Positions 1-8,570 of a DNA stretch of 64,000 bases are shown piece after piece. The translations under genes and the position numbers were made by a program. Each line of letters opens with the position of its first letter. The stretch's first letter is position 1. Origin of the DNA: Myxococcales bacterium (GTDB lineage: Bacteria; Myxococcota_A; Polyangia; Nannocystales; Nannocystaceae); the NCBI GenBank assembly GCA_020633335.1, contig JACKDU010000012.1, positions 124,001 to 188,000 of the forward strand, written 5' to 3'. Under the pieces are notes generated by a model that was given only the letters and a program-made list of their open reading frames with translations, did not search any database and was not told where the DNA came from.

Positions 1-2
1 AG

Positions 3-857
3 GCGGAGATGGGCCAGGGCTTCGTCACCGAGTACGCCGGGCCCTCGTCGGTGGTCTCGTCGGGCGGGCTCTACAGCGATCGCTGGGAGACCGTCGACTT
101 CGTCGGCGCGATCCCGGTCAACGGCAGCTACACGATCGTCGACGCGCTGACGAGCATCGGCCTGATGGAGTGCTTCTCTGGTTTCGAAGGGGCCGAGGGC
201 TGCTCCTACAACCACCCGCTCCTCCTGCCGATCCTGCGGACCTACCTGCCGGCGCCGGCGGGGGTCCAGGAGGACACCTTCTACGAGTGCATGGAGTGCT
301 TCGAGGCGATGATCGACTACGGGGCGTGGGACTCTGCGAAGTTCGCCGCCGACCTCGACGAGCGGATCATCGCCCCCGGGAAGCACGCGCGCGACCTCCT
401 GACGCGGTGGCCCTACGTCACCCGGATGCTGACGATCATGTCGCCGCACGAGATGACGCGGGATCCCGAGTTCACCTACAACCCGGACCTCGACGACGTC
501 GTCGCCTCCCACAGCGCGACCCAGATGATCCCCTGCGAGGGCTCGAACAAGTTCGTCTTCGCCGACGGGCGGGAGCTCCTCCTCGACCCGAGCGGGAGCT
601 GGCCGGACCTCGGCGACATGCCGGCGGCCGAGCGGGTCGAGGTGATGACGCCGGCCGGCGCGCCCCAGGTCGAGGTCGACAACAAGGAGGCGATCGACGA
701 CGCGATCCGGGCCTCCAACAAGCGCTTCGACTACGACAACGGCGAGGGGGTCAACTGCGCGGTCCGCTCGCTGCGCTCGTCGCTGATGGGCACGCTGAGC
801 CTCGCCTTCGTCTTCGGCTTCGCCTGGCGGGGCCGTCGACGCCGCGCGCGGGGGTGA
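3..857 (+). CDS. C-terminal part of a secreted/surface protein with a MYXO-CTERM-like tail (5' end outside window)
   Basis: The frame is open to the left edge (Ala-Glu precede the first Met), so the true start is upstream. The visible part contains the segment TRMLTIMSPHEMTRDPEFTYNPD-like, which I recall from myxobacterial DUF2330-type proteins (TRLYTTMSxxEMTxDPxFxFN). Paired cysteines in the CMECFEAM region suggest an exported, oxidised protein. The last ~30 residues hold Cys (NCAVRS), a ~15-residue hydrophobic stretch (LMGTLSLAFVFGFAW) and an RGRRRRARG cluster. That is the Cys/TM/Arg layout of MYXO-CTERM-type surface sorting tails, although the usual Gly-Cys context is weak. Function is unknown; the family assignment is from memory and tentative. 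Confidence 0.7.
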   Translation, partial: AEMGQGFVTEYAGPSSVVSSGGLYSDRWETVDFVGAIPVNGSYTIVDALTSIGLMECFSGFEGAEGCSYNHPLLLPILRTYLPAPAGVQEDTFYECMECFEAMIDYGAWDSAKFAADLDERIIAPGKHARDLLTRWPYVTRMLTIMSPHEMTRDPEFTYNPDLDDVVASHSATQMIPCEGSNKFVFADGRELLLDPSGSWPDLGDMPAAERVEVMTPAGAPQVEVDNKEAIDDAIRASNKRFDYDNGEGVNCAVRSLRSSLMGTLSLAFVFGFAWRGRRRRARG

Positions 858-913
858 GCGAGCCGGGCGTGGGCGCGGGCGAGCGCGCCCGCGCTCATAT
901 CACCTGCCTTAAT

Positions 914-923
914 GGACATGTCC
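914..923. repeat. ATGTC-type inverted repeat (perfect 10-bp palindrome)
   Basis: GGACATGTCC is a perfect palindrome 56 nt after the stop of the preceding gene, followed 10 nt later by a second TCATGTCATG. It shares the ACATGTC core with the inverted repeats at 5581-5606, 21661-21682 and 32760-32779, all placed downstream of stop codons. It may be a terminator element or a protein-binding site; the sequence does not decide. Confidence 0.45.
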
Positions 924-1030
924 AAGTGGTCATGTCATGCGCGGGGCGAGGGCGTCTGCGCGCCGGGCCGGGCGGCGCCTCTGCGCTCGCCGACCCCGCC
1001 CCGGGCTTGTGAGCGGCCCGCCCCTTCGAC

Positions 1031-1036
1031 TATCCT
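1031..1036 (+). promoter_or_regulatory. TATCCT -10-like hexamer
   Basis: TATCCT lies 25 nt before the ATG of the PE-rich membrane protein gene. The same hexamer recurs upstream of at least nine other genes in the window; here the spacing implies a short leader of about 18 nt. There is no recognisable -35. Confidence 0.45.
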
Positions 1037-1061
1037 GGGCGGGCGCGCGGCGAGCTTGAAC

Positions 1062-2042
<981 letters not shown>

Positions 2043-2125
2043 ATGCGCCTCCAGATGCGCCTCTGGGGCCCCTCGCAGCGGCCCGGGAGCGCCGATCCCG
2101 ACGGGATCCTGCGCCCAGTTTCCGC

Positions 2126-2131
2126 TATCCT
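2126..2131 (+). promoter_or_regulatory. GCTATCCT promoter element of the Ser/Thr kinase gene
   Basis: CGCTATCCT ends 23 nt before the kinase ATG. There is no Shine-Dalgarno sequence near the ATG. It belongs to the recurrent GCTATCCT set described in the findings. Confidence 0.5.
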
Positions 2132-2154
2132 AGCCGCGTTTTCCCGCGCTGACG

Positions 2155-3714
2155 ATGTCAACGAGCCCTCCTCGAGAGCCGCGCCCGAGCGCCGATGGAC
2201 CGGCATCCGCTGTCGACGCCGCGCTCGCGTTCGCCGAGACCGAGGCCGGCAAGCGGGCGCTCTCGCGGGCGGCCGCCAAGGCCGCGGCCTCCGAGGATCT
2301 CTCGGGGGAGATCCTCGCTGAACGCTACCGTCTGATCCGACAGGTCGGTCGCGGCGGCATGGGGGCTGTGTACCTCGCCGAGCACACGTTGATCGGCAAG
2401 GAGGTCGCCGTCAAGGTGATGGGCTACGAGCACAGCCGGCGGCCCCAGGACATCGAGCGCTTCCTCCTCGAGGCCCGCGCGGCCTCCAAGATCCGCCACG
2501 AGAACATCGTCGACATCACCGACTTCGGCTACACCGACGACGGCCTCGGCTTCCTGGTGATGGAGTTCCTCGAGGGCGAGGATCTCGCGGTCACCTGCAA
2601 GCGCGAGGGGCGGCTCCCCTGGCGGCGCGCCCTGGCGATCGCCCTGCAGATCTGCGCGGGTCTCGGGGCGGCCCACGCCCAGGGGATCGTCCACCGCGAC
2701 ATGAAGCTCGAGAATTGCTTCCGGATCCGCCGGGGCGACAACCACGACTTCATCAAGCTCCTCGACTTCGGGATCGCCAAGATCCTCGACGAGGGCCAGG
2801 CCGCCCAGAGCGAGCAGGCGATGACCTCGTCGGCGCTGGTCGGCACCCCGGAGTACGTCTCGCCCGAGCTGGTCCGCGGCCTCAAGGCCGACCCGCGGGC
2901 GGACATCTACGCGGTCGGCGTGATCGTCTACAAGCTCCTCACCGGCGAGGTCCCGCTCCGCGGCGAGAGCTACATGGCGACCCTCACCAAGCACCTCCTC
3001 GAGAAGCCGCTGCCGCCGCGGCGGCGGGTGCCGAGCGTCGAGATCCCCGAGGCGGTCGACGCCCTGGTGATGAAGGCGCTCGAGAAGGAGCCGGAGAAGC
3101 GCTTCCAGACCGTCCAGGAGATGAGCGCGGCGATCGCCGCGATCCTCGGCGGCGACCGGACGAGCGGGTCGCGGCGGGGGCTCCTCGGGCTCCTCGTCGT
3201 CATCCTCCTGACCGCGGCGATCGGCCTGACGATCTGGATCTACACCGCGATCCAGGCGCCGCCGAAGAAGGGGCCCGAGCTCGCGGAGGCGAAGGCGAAG
3301 GTCAGCGCGAGCGCCAGCGCGGGCGCGGCCGAGGAGGCGGCGACCAAGCCGGAGAAGGCCGCGCCGGAGCCCGAGCCGGAGCCTGAGCCCGAGCCCGAGG
3401 CGGAGCCCGAGGTCGAGGAGAACCCGGAGCCCGAGGGGGACGAGGGCGCCGAGCGGCTGACCACCAGCGAGCTCACCCGCGGCTTCGGCGGGGTCTCGTC
3501 GGCGGTCAAGCGCTGCTCGAAGTACGCGCTGAGCGGGATGAAGGTGAAGGTCCGGGTGCGGATCAGCGGCCCCAGCGGCAAGGTCACCAGCGCCGAGCCC
3601 CTCGGCACCTCGAGCGGGACCAGCCTCGGCGAGTGCGTCGCCCGGGCGGTCCGCCAGGCGAAGTTCCCGAAGAAGGGCGCCGACACCACGACGGTCCGCA
3701 CCTTCAAGCTCTGA
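2155..3714 (+). CDS. Transmembrane Ser/Thr protein kinase with C-terminal AgmX/TonB-like domain
   Basis: Hanks-type kinase: P-loop GRGGMGAVY (~residue 64), catalytic Lys in EVAVKVM, HRDMKLEN (~180), LLDFGIAK and GTPEYVSPEL activation-segment motifs, so an active kinase is expected. The kinase domain spans ~57-330. It is followed by one TM helix (~342-367, LLGLLVVILLTAAIGLTIWIY), an Ala/Lys/Glu and then EPEPEP-rich linker (~375-430), and a C-terminal ~85-residue domain. That domain (GGVSSAVKRCSKYALSG, VKVRVRISGPSGKVTSAEP, VARAVRQAKFP) matches the AgmX/PglI-type TonB-like fold common in myxobacteria. Kinase inside, sensor-like domain outside is the inferred topology. No PASTA repeats were seen. 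It is 519 aa and convergent with the downstream histidine kinase. Confidence 0.92.
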   Translation: MSTSPPREPRPSADGPASAVDAALAFAETEAGKRALSRAAAKAAASEDLSGEILAERYRLIRQVGRGGMGAVYLAEHTLIGKEVAVKVMGYEHSRRPQDIERFLLEARAASKIRHENIVDITDFGYTDDGLGFLVMEFLEGEDLAVTCKREGRLPWRRALAIALQICAGLGAAHAQGIVHRDMKLENCFRIRRGDNHDFIKLLDFGIAKILDEGQAAQSEQAMTSSALVGTPEYVSPELVRGLKADPRADIYAVGVIVYKLLTGEVPLRGESYMATLTKHLLEKPLPPRRRVPSVEIPEAVDALVMKALEKEPEKRFQTVQEMSAAIAAILGGDRTSGSRRGLLGLLVVILLTAAIGLTIWIYTAIQAPPKKGPELAEAKAKVSASASAGAAEEAATKPEKAAPEPEPEPEPEPEAEPEVEENPEPEGDEGAERLTTSELTRGFGGVSSAVKRCSKYALSGMKVKVRVRISGPSGKVTSAEPLGTSSGTSLGECVARAVRQAKFPKKGADTTTVRTFKL

Positions 3715-3724
3715 CGCGGTCGCG

Positions 3725-3745
3725 GCTGGCAGGGTCCCTGCTAGC
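3725..3745. terminator. Bidirectional hairpin between convergent kinase genes
   Basis: The arms GCTGGCAGGG and CCCTGCTAGC pair with one G-T wobble around a single central T. The hairpin sits in the 26-nt gap between two convergent stop codons and overlaps the stop of the minus-strand gene. There is no T-tract, so termination is inferred only from position and symmetry. Confidence 0.45.
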
Positions 3746-5504
3746 CCGCGTCGCGTGGGAGCCAGCGTTCGATCGCCCGCTCGAGCGCGTCGAGGCGGGT
3801 CGGCTTGCCGAGGTGGCCGTCCATGCCGGCGGCGGCGCAGCGCCGGCTGATGTCGATCGAGGCGTTGGCGGTGAGGGCGATCACCGGCGTGCGTCGACCC
3901 TCGCCCTCGCGCTCGCGGAGCGCCCGGGTGGTCTCAAAGCCGTCGAGGTCCGGCATCTGACAGTCCATCAGCACGAGATCGAAGGTCGCGTCGTGGAGGC
4001 GCTCGAGCGCCTCGAGGCCGCCGCCGACGACCGTCACCTCGTGACCGAGCTCCTCGAGCTGGGCGGTCGCCACGACCTGGTTGATCGGATCGTCGTCGAC
4101 GACGAGCACCCGCGCCCGGCGGAGACGCGGCGCCTCTGCGGCGGTCGTGGGGGCGGCCGGCGGGGCGCTCTGCGGCGGCGCCTCTGCGGCGGTCGTGGGG
4201 GCGGCCGTGGGGGCGGCTGCGGGGGCGCCCGCGGCCTGCGGCGCCTTGACCGTCGTCGCCGTCGACGTCGGCGCGCTGAGCTCCTTGCGGACGACCTTGA
4301 GCGGCACGTCGATGACGAAGGTGGAGCCCTCGCCGACGGCGCTCTCCGCCGTGATCGTCCCGCCGAGCGCGAGGATGATCCGGCGGGCGATCGCCAGGCC
4401 GAGGCCGGTGCCCCGCCGCTCGGTGTCCTCGGTCCCCTGGACGAAGGGGTCGAAGATCCGATCGAGGAGATCGAGGGGGATCCCGTGGCCGCTGTCGGCG
4501 ACTCGAACCCGGGTCTGGCACACCTCGCCGTCGATCCGCCCCTCGACCGTGAGCTCGACCCAGCCCTGCTGCGTGAACTTGATCGCGTTGCTGATCAGGT
4601 TGGTGATCACCTGGCGGAGGCGGCCGGGATCGCCGTGGAGGAGCCGCGGGAGCCCGACCGCGATCTGGGTGCGGAGCCGGAGGCCCTTCGCCTCGGCGAC
4701 CGGACGGTGGAGGGCGATCACCTCGGAGATGAGCTGGCGGAGGTCGAAGCGGTTGGTGTGGAGGGTGATGCCGACCGCGGAGATCTTCGAGAAGTCGAGG
4801 ATCTCCTCGACGATCGTCAGGACCGCCTCGGCCGAGCGCCGCATCACCTCGATCGGCTCGCGGACGTTGGCGGCGAGCGGGCGCCGGAGCATCGCGTCGG
4901 CCATCCCGAGGATCCCGCTCATCGGCGTCCGGATCTCGTGGCTGACATTCGAAAGGAAGTCCTCCTTGGCGATGCTCGCGGCCTCGGCCTCGCGGCGGCG
5001 GGCGAGCTCGGCGTCGAAGATCGCCGACGCCCGCTGGCCGAGGTCCGCGAGGAGGTAGCCGCCGATCACCAGGGAGAGCGGCCAGAGGGCGTCGAGGCGG
5101 GGTCCGGCGACGAGGAGGTGGAGGCCGGTCACGGACAGCGTCAGCGCCCAGGTCGCTCTCCGCCGCGGGAGCGCGAAGGCGGCGACGGCCGTGAGCGCGA
5201 CCAAGGACGGGGCGACCGGCGATCGCGCGAGGACGGCGATCACCGCGCTCAGGGTCGCGACCCCGACGTGGAGCCGGATGGCGAGGCGCTCCTGCGGACG
5301 GAGGGCGAGGAGGAGGCCGTGGGCGCAGGTCGCCGTGAGCGCGAGGGCGATCGCCAGCTTGCCGTCCTCGAGGGTGGCGAGGCCGATCCCGGCGCTCACC
5401 GCCACGAGGCCGGAGCCGATCGCCCTGGCCAGGCCCACGCTCTCGACGAGCGCGGCGACTGACGCCCGCCTGCGACGGCTACGACCTCCAGCTTCCAAAC
5501 GCAC
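3741..5504 (-). CDS. Membrane hybrid histidine kinase (6 TM, HisKA, HATPase, receiver)
   Basis: 587 aa starting at GTG. Residues ~15-150 form about six hydrophobic helices without a recognisable extracytoplasmic loop domain (MASE-like). HisKA follows with the phospho-His box NVSHEIRTPMSG (~186), then HATPase_c with N-box LRQVITNLISNAIKFT, G1 VADSGHGIP and G2 RRGTGLGLAIARR. A Pro/Ala linker contains a 16-residue tandem duplication, and a C-terminal REC domain (~465-580) carries VLVVDDDPINQ, phospho-Asp LMDCQMPD (~512) and the Lys in GKPTRL. All catalytic residues appear present. The linker repeat is also a 31-nt identical DNA repeat with 48-bp period (4128-4158 and 4176-4206 on the forward strand). 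The stimulus is unknown. GTG is favoured because a TATGAT hexamer lies 9 nt upstream. Confidence 0.93.
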   Translation of the reverse strand: MRLEAGGRSRRRRASVAALVESVGLARAIGSGLVAVSAGIGLATLEDGKLAIALALTATCAHGLLLALRPQERLAIRLHVGVATLSAVIAVLARSPVAPSLVALTAVAAFALPRRRATWALTLSVTGLHLLVAGPRLDALWPLSLVIGGYLLADLGQRASAIFDAELARRREAEAASIAKEDFLSNVSHEIRTPMSGILGMADAMLRRPLAANVREPIEVMRRSAEAVLTIVEEILDFSKISAVGITLHTNRFDLRQLISEVIALHRPVAEAKGLRLRTQIAVGLPRLLHGDPGRLRQVITNLISNAIKFTQQGWVELTVEGRIDGEVCQTRVRVADSGHGIPLDLLDRIFDPFVQGTEDTERRGTGLGLAIARRIILALGGTITAESAVGEGSTFVIDVPLKVVRKELSAPTSTATTVKAPQAAGAPAAAPTAAPTTAAEAPPQSAPPAAPTTAAEAPRLRRARVLVVDDDPINQVVATAQLEELGHEVTVVGGGLEALERLHDATFDLVLMDCQMPDLDGFETTRALREREGEGRRTPVIALTANASIDISRRCAAAGMDGHLGKPTRLDALERAIERWLPRDAG

Positions 5505-5513
5505 CGGGGCATC

Positions 5514-5519
5514 ATCATA
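5514..5519 (-). promoter_or_regulatory. TATGAT -10 element of the hybrid kinase gene
   Basis: On the minus strand TATGAT ends 9 nt before the GTG start, within GCTATGAT. The spacing predicts a leaderless or near-leaderless transcript, as for many genes here. Confidence 0.5.
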
Positions 5520-5580
5520 GCGTCGATGATGATGCGGCGCCGCTGCTTCGCGGCGTGGAAAATTTCCCCGCCCAGGGACG

Positions 5581-5606
5581 CTGATATGTCTGTTTAGACA
5601 TGTCAG
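5581..5606. repeat. ATGTC/GACAT inverted repeat, possible terminator
   Basis: The 11-nt arms CTGATATGTCT and AGACATGTCAG pair with a single wobble around GTTT. The repeat lies 130 nt downstream of the minus-strand CxxC/lipobox gene and 77 nt upstream of the hybrid kinase start. The stem is AT-rich against a very GC-rich background and shares its core with repeats at 914, 21661 and 32760. Confidence 0.5.
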
Positions 5607-5737
5607 CAGGTGCGGGCCTCATGCCCGTGTAGGGGAGTGGAGGAGCGCGGCGTGTGGCACCCTTTCCAGGACCCATGGGGTGCACAACGTTGTTCTACGG
5701 GCTGGCGAGCGACGACCTCGACGCTCACCGCGAGCGG

Positions 5738-6322
5738 CTAGATGTCGAGCAACCCGTCGATGCGGTCGAACTCGGGGTCGCGGCGCGGTCGCGGTCGGAT
5801 GCCGCCGCGCCTGCGCTCGATCTTCGGCGACACGCAGGGGGTCGGCTCCGGCTCCGAGGGCGTCTCTGTCGTCGTCTCAACGGCGCTCGCGGGGGGGTCG
5901 ACCGGCGCGGCGTTCGGGATCACCGGCGCGTTGCGATCGACCACGACCTCATCGCCGGCGTCGTCGATCACCTGCGCGGCTCCGTCGCCGTGCGGGGTGC
6001 AGGCGGCGAGCGCGAGGGCAGCAGCGGCGGCGCGCAGGCGAGCGATCGGCACCAGCGATGGTTCGCGTCTCGACGGATGAGTCGACACCTCATCGTCGGC
6101 GAAGCGGATCGTGCCGTCTTTCGCCCGGAGGTAGGAGACGCATACGCCATGACCGCGCCGGGCGTCGACAAACGCCGTGGCCTCGGCGCGGGTCATGGTC
6201 GAGAGATCATGAACATCGGTCTGACAGTGGTCGCAATGAATGACCCGCTTGCCGCGTTCAACGCCGAGGGCGTCGAGGTCGATCGGGCAGGGGCGGACGA
6301 TCTCGAGGTCGCGCGCGTCCAT
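5738..6322 (-). CDS. Protein with N-terminal CxxC zinc-ribbon-like domain and central hydrophobic/lipobox-like segment
   Basis: The N-terminal ~75 residues have CPIDLDAL, CDHCQTDVHDLS and a C-V-S-Y-L-R-A-K-D-G-T stretch. I recall this compact motif from bacterial hypothetical proteins (CPxxxxxL...FCxxCxxxVHDLSxMTxxEA...CVRYxRxxDG), probably a small metal-binding domain. Residues ~92-108 (IARLRAAAAALALAACTP) are hydrophobic and end in AAC like a lipobox but are internal, so a membrane segment is more likely than a signal peptide. The C-terminal ~80 residues are Pro/Glu/Thr-rich, ending in a basic patch. A single-pass membrane protein is inferred; function is unknown. It is divergent from the blaI-like operon. 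Confidence 0.7.
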   Translation of the reverse strand: MDARDLEIVRPCPIDLDALGVERGKRVIHCDHCQTDVHDLSTMTRAEATAFVDARRGHGVCVSYLRAKDGTIRFADDEVSTHPSRREPSLVPIARLRAAAAALALAACTPHGDGAAQVIDDAGDEVVVDRNAPVIPNAAPVDPPASAVETTTETPSEPEPTPCVSPKIERRRGGIRPRPRRDPEFDRIDGLLDI

Positions 6323-6383
6323 CCGCGGGTGGAACGTTCGCGGCGAGCGCCGGGTCTCAGGCTCGCTGGCCCGGAAAAGGCCC

Positions 6384-6426
6384 TTGACAGAGACTTTCTA
6401 CAGTTGTAGTTCAACTACATCTGTAG
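6384..6426 (+). promoter_or_regulatory. Promoter and double BlaI/MecI-type operator
   Basis: TTGACA (6384-6389) is a consensus -35. Downstream are two near-identical 12-bp dyads, CTACAGTTGTAG (6398-6409) and CTACATCTGTAG (6415-6426), with centres 17 bp apart. TACA...TGTA is the known core of BlaI/MecI/CopY family operators. The second dyad ends 4 nt before the repressor ATG, so bound repressor would cover the -10 and the start site. Autoregulation is therefore strongly suggested by sequence. Confidence 0.88.
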
Positions 6427-6430
6427 TTTT

Positions 6431-6829
6431 ATGAGCGACGATCTCCAGCTCAGCGACCTCCAGCTCGCGATCATGCGCGCCCTCTGGGAGCGCGGCGAGG
6501 CGAGCGCAGCCGAGGTCCAGTCCGCCCTCGCCGACGGCGGCCGCGACCTCGCGCCGACCACCGTCTCGACCCTCCTCGCGCGCCTGGTGAAGCGCGGCCT
6601 GGTCACGGCCCGCCGCGAGGGGCGGGGCTTCCACTACCTCCCGGCGATCGCCGAGGGCGAGATCCGCACGTCGATGATCAGCCGGGTGACCGAGCACCTC
6701 TTCGACGGCGACGTGACCGCCCTCGTCTCCCACCTCCTGCGACGGAGCGAGATCTCGCGTGACGAGCTCGCCGAGGTCCGTCGCCTGATCCTCGAGGCCG
6801 AGCGGGCCAAGGAGAACGACGATGAGTGA
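6431..6829 (+). CDS. BlaI/MecI/CopY-family transcriptional repressor
   Basis: 132 aa, the usual family size. The N-terminal winged helix has LSDLQLAIMRALWERGEASAAEVQSAL and the recognition segment LAPTTVSTLLARLVKRGLVTARREGRGFHYLPAI, both family hallmarks. The C-terminal helices (FDGDVTALVSHLLRRSEISRDELAEVRRLI) form the dimer domain. No Shine-Dalgarno is present; the ATG follows the operator directly, so the transcript is probably leaderless. It overlaps the downstream M56 protease gene by 8 nt, the classical blaI-blaR1 arrangement. In this family the partner protease cleaves the repressor on signal; no beta-lactamase gene is nearby, so the regulon is unknown. Confidence 0.95.
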   Translation: MSDDLQLSDLQLAIMRALWERGEASAAEVQSALADGGRDLAPTTVSTLLARLVKRGLVTARREGRGFHYLPAIAEGEIRTSMISRVTEHLFDGDVTALVSHLLRRSEISRDELAEVRRLILEAERAKENDDE

Positions 6830-8567
6830 GAGCGCCCCCCTGATCCTCCCGGTCCTCGCCTGGGTCGCGACCTACGTGATCCACAGCACCCTCCTGATCG
6901 CGGCGATCGTCCTCCTGGTCCGGCTCCGGCGCTCGCTGAGCGCGAGCGCGGTCGACCTCCTGTGGAAGCTCGCGCTGGTGGTGCCGCTGGCGAGCGCCTC
7001 GCTCCAGCTCGGGCTCGGGCTCGGCGGCCTCGGCGGGGCGTTTGGGCTCCAGCGCGCGCCCCAGGTCGAGCTCGTCGCCGCGGCGGCCCCGAGCGCGCCG
7101 GCGGCCAGTCATGTGATGATCCGCGACGGCGGCGCGAGCGTGGCGATCTTCACCGCGCCGCGGGTCGCGGCCGCGCCCGAGCCGGTCCACGCGGTGGTGC
7201 GCGAGGGCGGCCCGCGGATCCCGCCGACGATCGCCGGCGCGCTGGCGCTTGCGCTTGCGCTCGGCTCGCTCGCTTCGCTCACCCTCCTCGGCCGCCGCCT
7301 CCTGCGGATGCGCCGCCTCCTCGCCGATCGCCGGGTGGTCGTCGAGGACCCGACCCTCGAGCTCTTCCTCGACCTCACCTCGCGGGTCGCCGGCGGCAAG
7401 GGGATGCGCCTGACCACCAGCGCCGCGCTGCGGACGCCGGTCGCCCTCTGCCGCCGTGAGGTCTGCGTGCCGCCGACGCTGATCGAGGGCGCGGTGCCGG
7501 TCGCCGAGCAGCGGGCGATGCTCGCCCACGAGGTCGCCCACCTCGTCCGCCGCGATCCCGAGTGGCTCGCCTTCGCCACGATCATCGAGGCCGCGCTCTT
7601 CTTCCAGCCGCTCCTCCGCCTGGTCCGCCGCCGGCTCGTCGACAACGCCGAGCTCCTCTGCGACGCCTGGGCCCGCGAGGAGATCGGCGACGGGATCGTC
7701 CTCGCGCGCTCGCTCGAGCGGGTGGCGGGCTGGCTCGAAGGCCAGGCGATGCCGCTGGCGAGCGCGATGGCCCGGCCGGCGTCGCCGCTGGTCGAGCGCG
7801 TCCGCCGGCTGGTCGCGCCCGCCGATCGGCGGCGTCTCGGCGGCGCCCAGGGGGTCGTCGTCACCCTCTCGCTCCTCGGCGCGTTGATCCTCCTGGCGCC
7901 GACCGTGTCGGCCGCGGCCGGGGCGGCGGCGCCGGCGAAGGCGGCTCCGACCCCGACCGACGAGCTCGCCGCCGACGGCCCGGAGATGCTCTTCATCAGC
8001 GAGCACGGGTGGGGTCAGGGCGGCGCCTGGGCGTCGAGCCATGGCGCGTTCGCGGCCGCGGCGATCGGCGATCACGGCGTCCGACACTCGAAGGCCCGGG
8101 TGCGGGCGGCCGAGCGGCGGATCGCCCGGGCGGAGCGACGGGTCGCCCGTGAGGAGCGGCGGATCGCCCGCGAGGCGCGGCACGTCGAGGCCCAGCAGCG
8201 GCGCGCCGAGGCGGAGGCGCGGCGCCTCGAGGCCCAGGCGCGGCGCCTCGAGGCCCAGGCGCGGACCCTCGAGGCCCAGGCGCGGCGGCTCAAGGGGGCG
8301 CATCCCCAGGCGGTCGCGTCGGTGGTCGTCGGGCCGCGGGTGATCGTCCCGCCGGTGGTCATCCCGCCGGTGGTCGCCCCGCGCGTCGTTCATGTCGACG
8401 TCGACGCGGCGCTCCAGCGGGCCCGGGCGGCCGCCGGGAAGATCGACGAGGCGGCGCTGGCCGCCGAGATCGAGGCGGCGCTCCGCGGCGCCGGCGTCGA
8501 TCCGGACGCGTTCGACGCGTTCGACGCGTTCGACGCGTTCGACGCGCTCGACGACGCCGGCGAGTGA
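6822..8567 (+). CDS. BlaR1-like M56 membrane metallopeptidase with Arg/Ala-rich coiled coil
   Basis: 581 aa. About four TM helices surround a zinc-peptidase site HEVAH (~residue 236) in AMLAHEVAHLVRRDPEW, with a downstream conserved segment DNAELLCDAWARE, typical of M56. There is no penicillin-binding sensor domain. After the last TM helix (~350) comes a linker and an unusual ~65-residue Arg/Glu/Ala helix of RRIARAERRVAREERR- and ARRLEAQ-type heptads (~425-490), then a hydrophobic patch and a short helix. The C-terminus is a 3-residue tandem repeat, Asp-Ala-Phe x4, encoded by 9-bp repeats near 8508-8548. In the pair with BlaI it is expected to sense an envelope signal; the coiled coil may be the sensor or oligomerisation part (inference). 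Confidence 0.9.
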   Translation: MSESAPLILPVLAWVATYVIHSTLLIAAIVLLVRLRRSLSASAVDLLWKLALVVPLASASLQLGLGLGGLGGAFGLQRAPQVELVAAAAPSAPAASHVMIRDGGASVAIFTAPRVAAAPEPVHAVVREGGPRIPPTIAGALALALALGSLASLTLLGRRLLRMRRLLADRRVVVEDPTLELFLDLTSRVAGGKGMRLTTSAALRTPVALCRREVCVPPTLIEGAVPVAEQRAMLAHEVAHLVRRDPEWLAFATIIEAALFFQPLLRLVRRRLVDNAELLCDAWAREEIGDGIVLARSLERVAGWLEGQAMPLASAMARPASPLVERVRRLVAPADRRRLGGAQGVVVTLSLLGALILLAPTVSAAAGAAAPAKAAPTPTDELAADGPEMLFISEHGWGQGGAWASSHGAFAAAAIGDHGVRHSKARVRAAERRIARAERRVAREERRIAREARHVEAQQRRAEAEARRLEAQARRLEAQARTLEAQARRLKGAHPQAVASVVVGPRVIVPPVVIPPVVAPRVVHVDVDAALQRARAAAGKIDEAALAAEIEAALRGAGVDPDAFDAFDAFDAFDALDDAGE

Positions 8568-8570
8568 TCG

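Noticed and set aside
3633..5462. Long plus-strand frame opposite the hybrid kinase, and similar ones at 8589-10232, 6678-8393, 11552-13444 and 18105-20192.
   Set aside because: All are Arg/Gly/Asp-rich shadows of strong genes on the other strand or frame, a usual effect of GC-rich codon bias.
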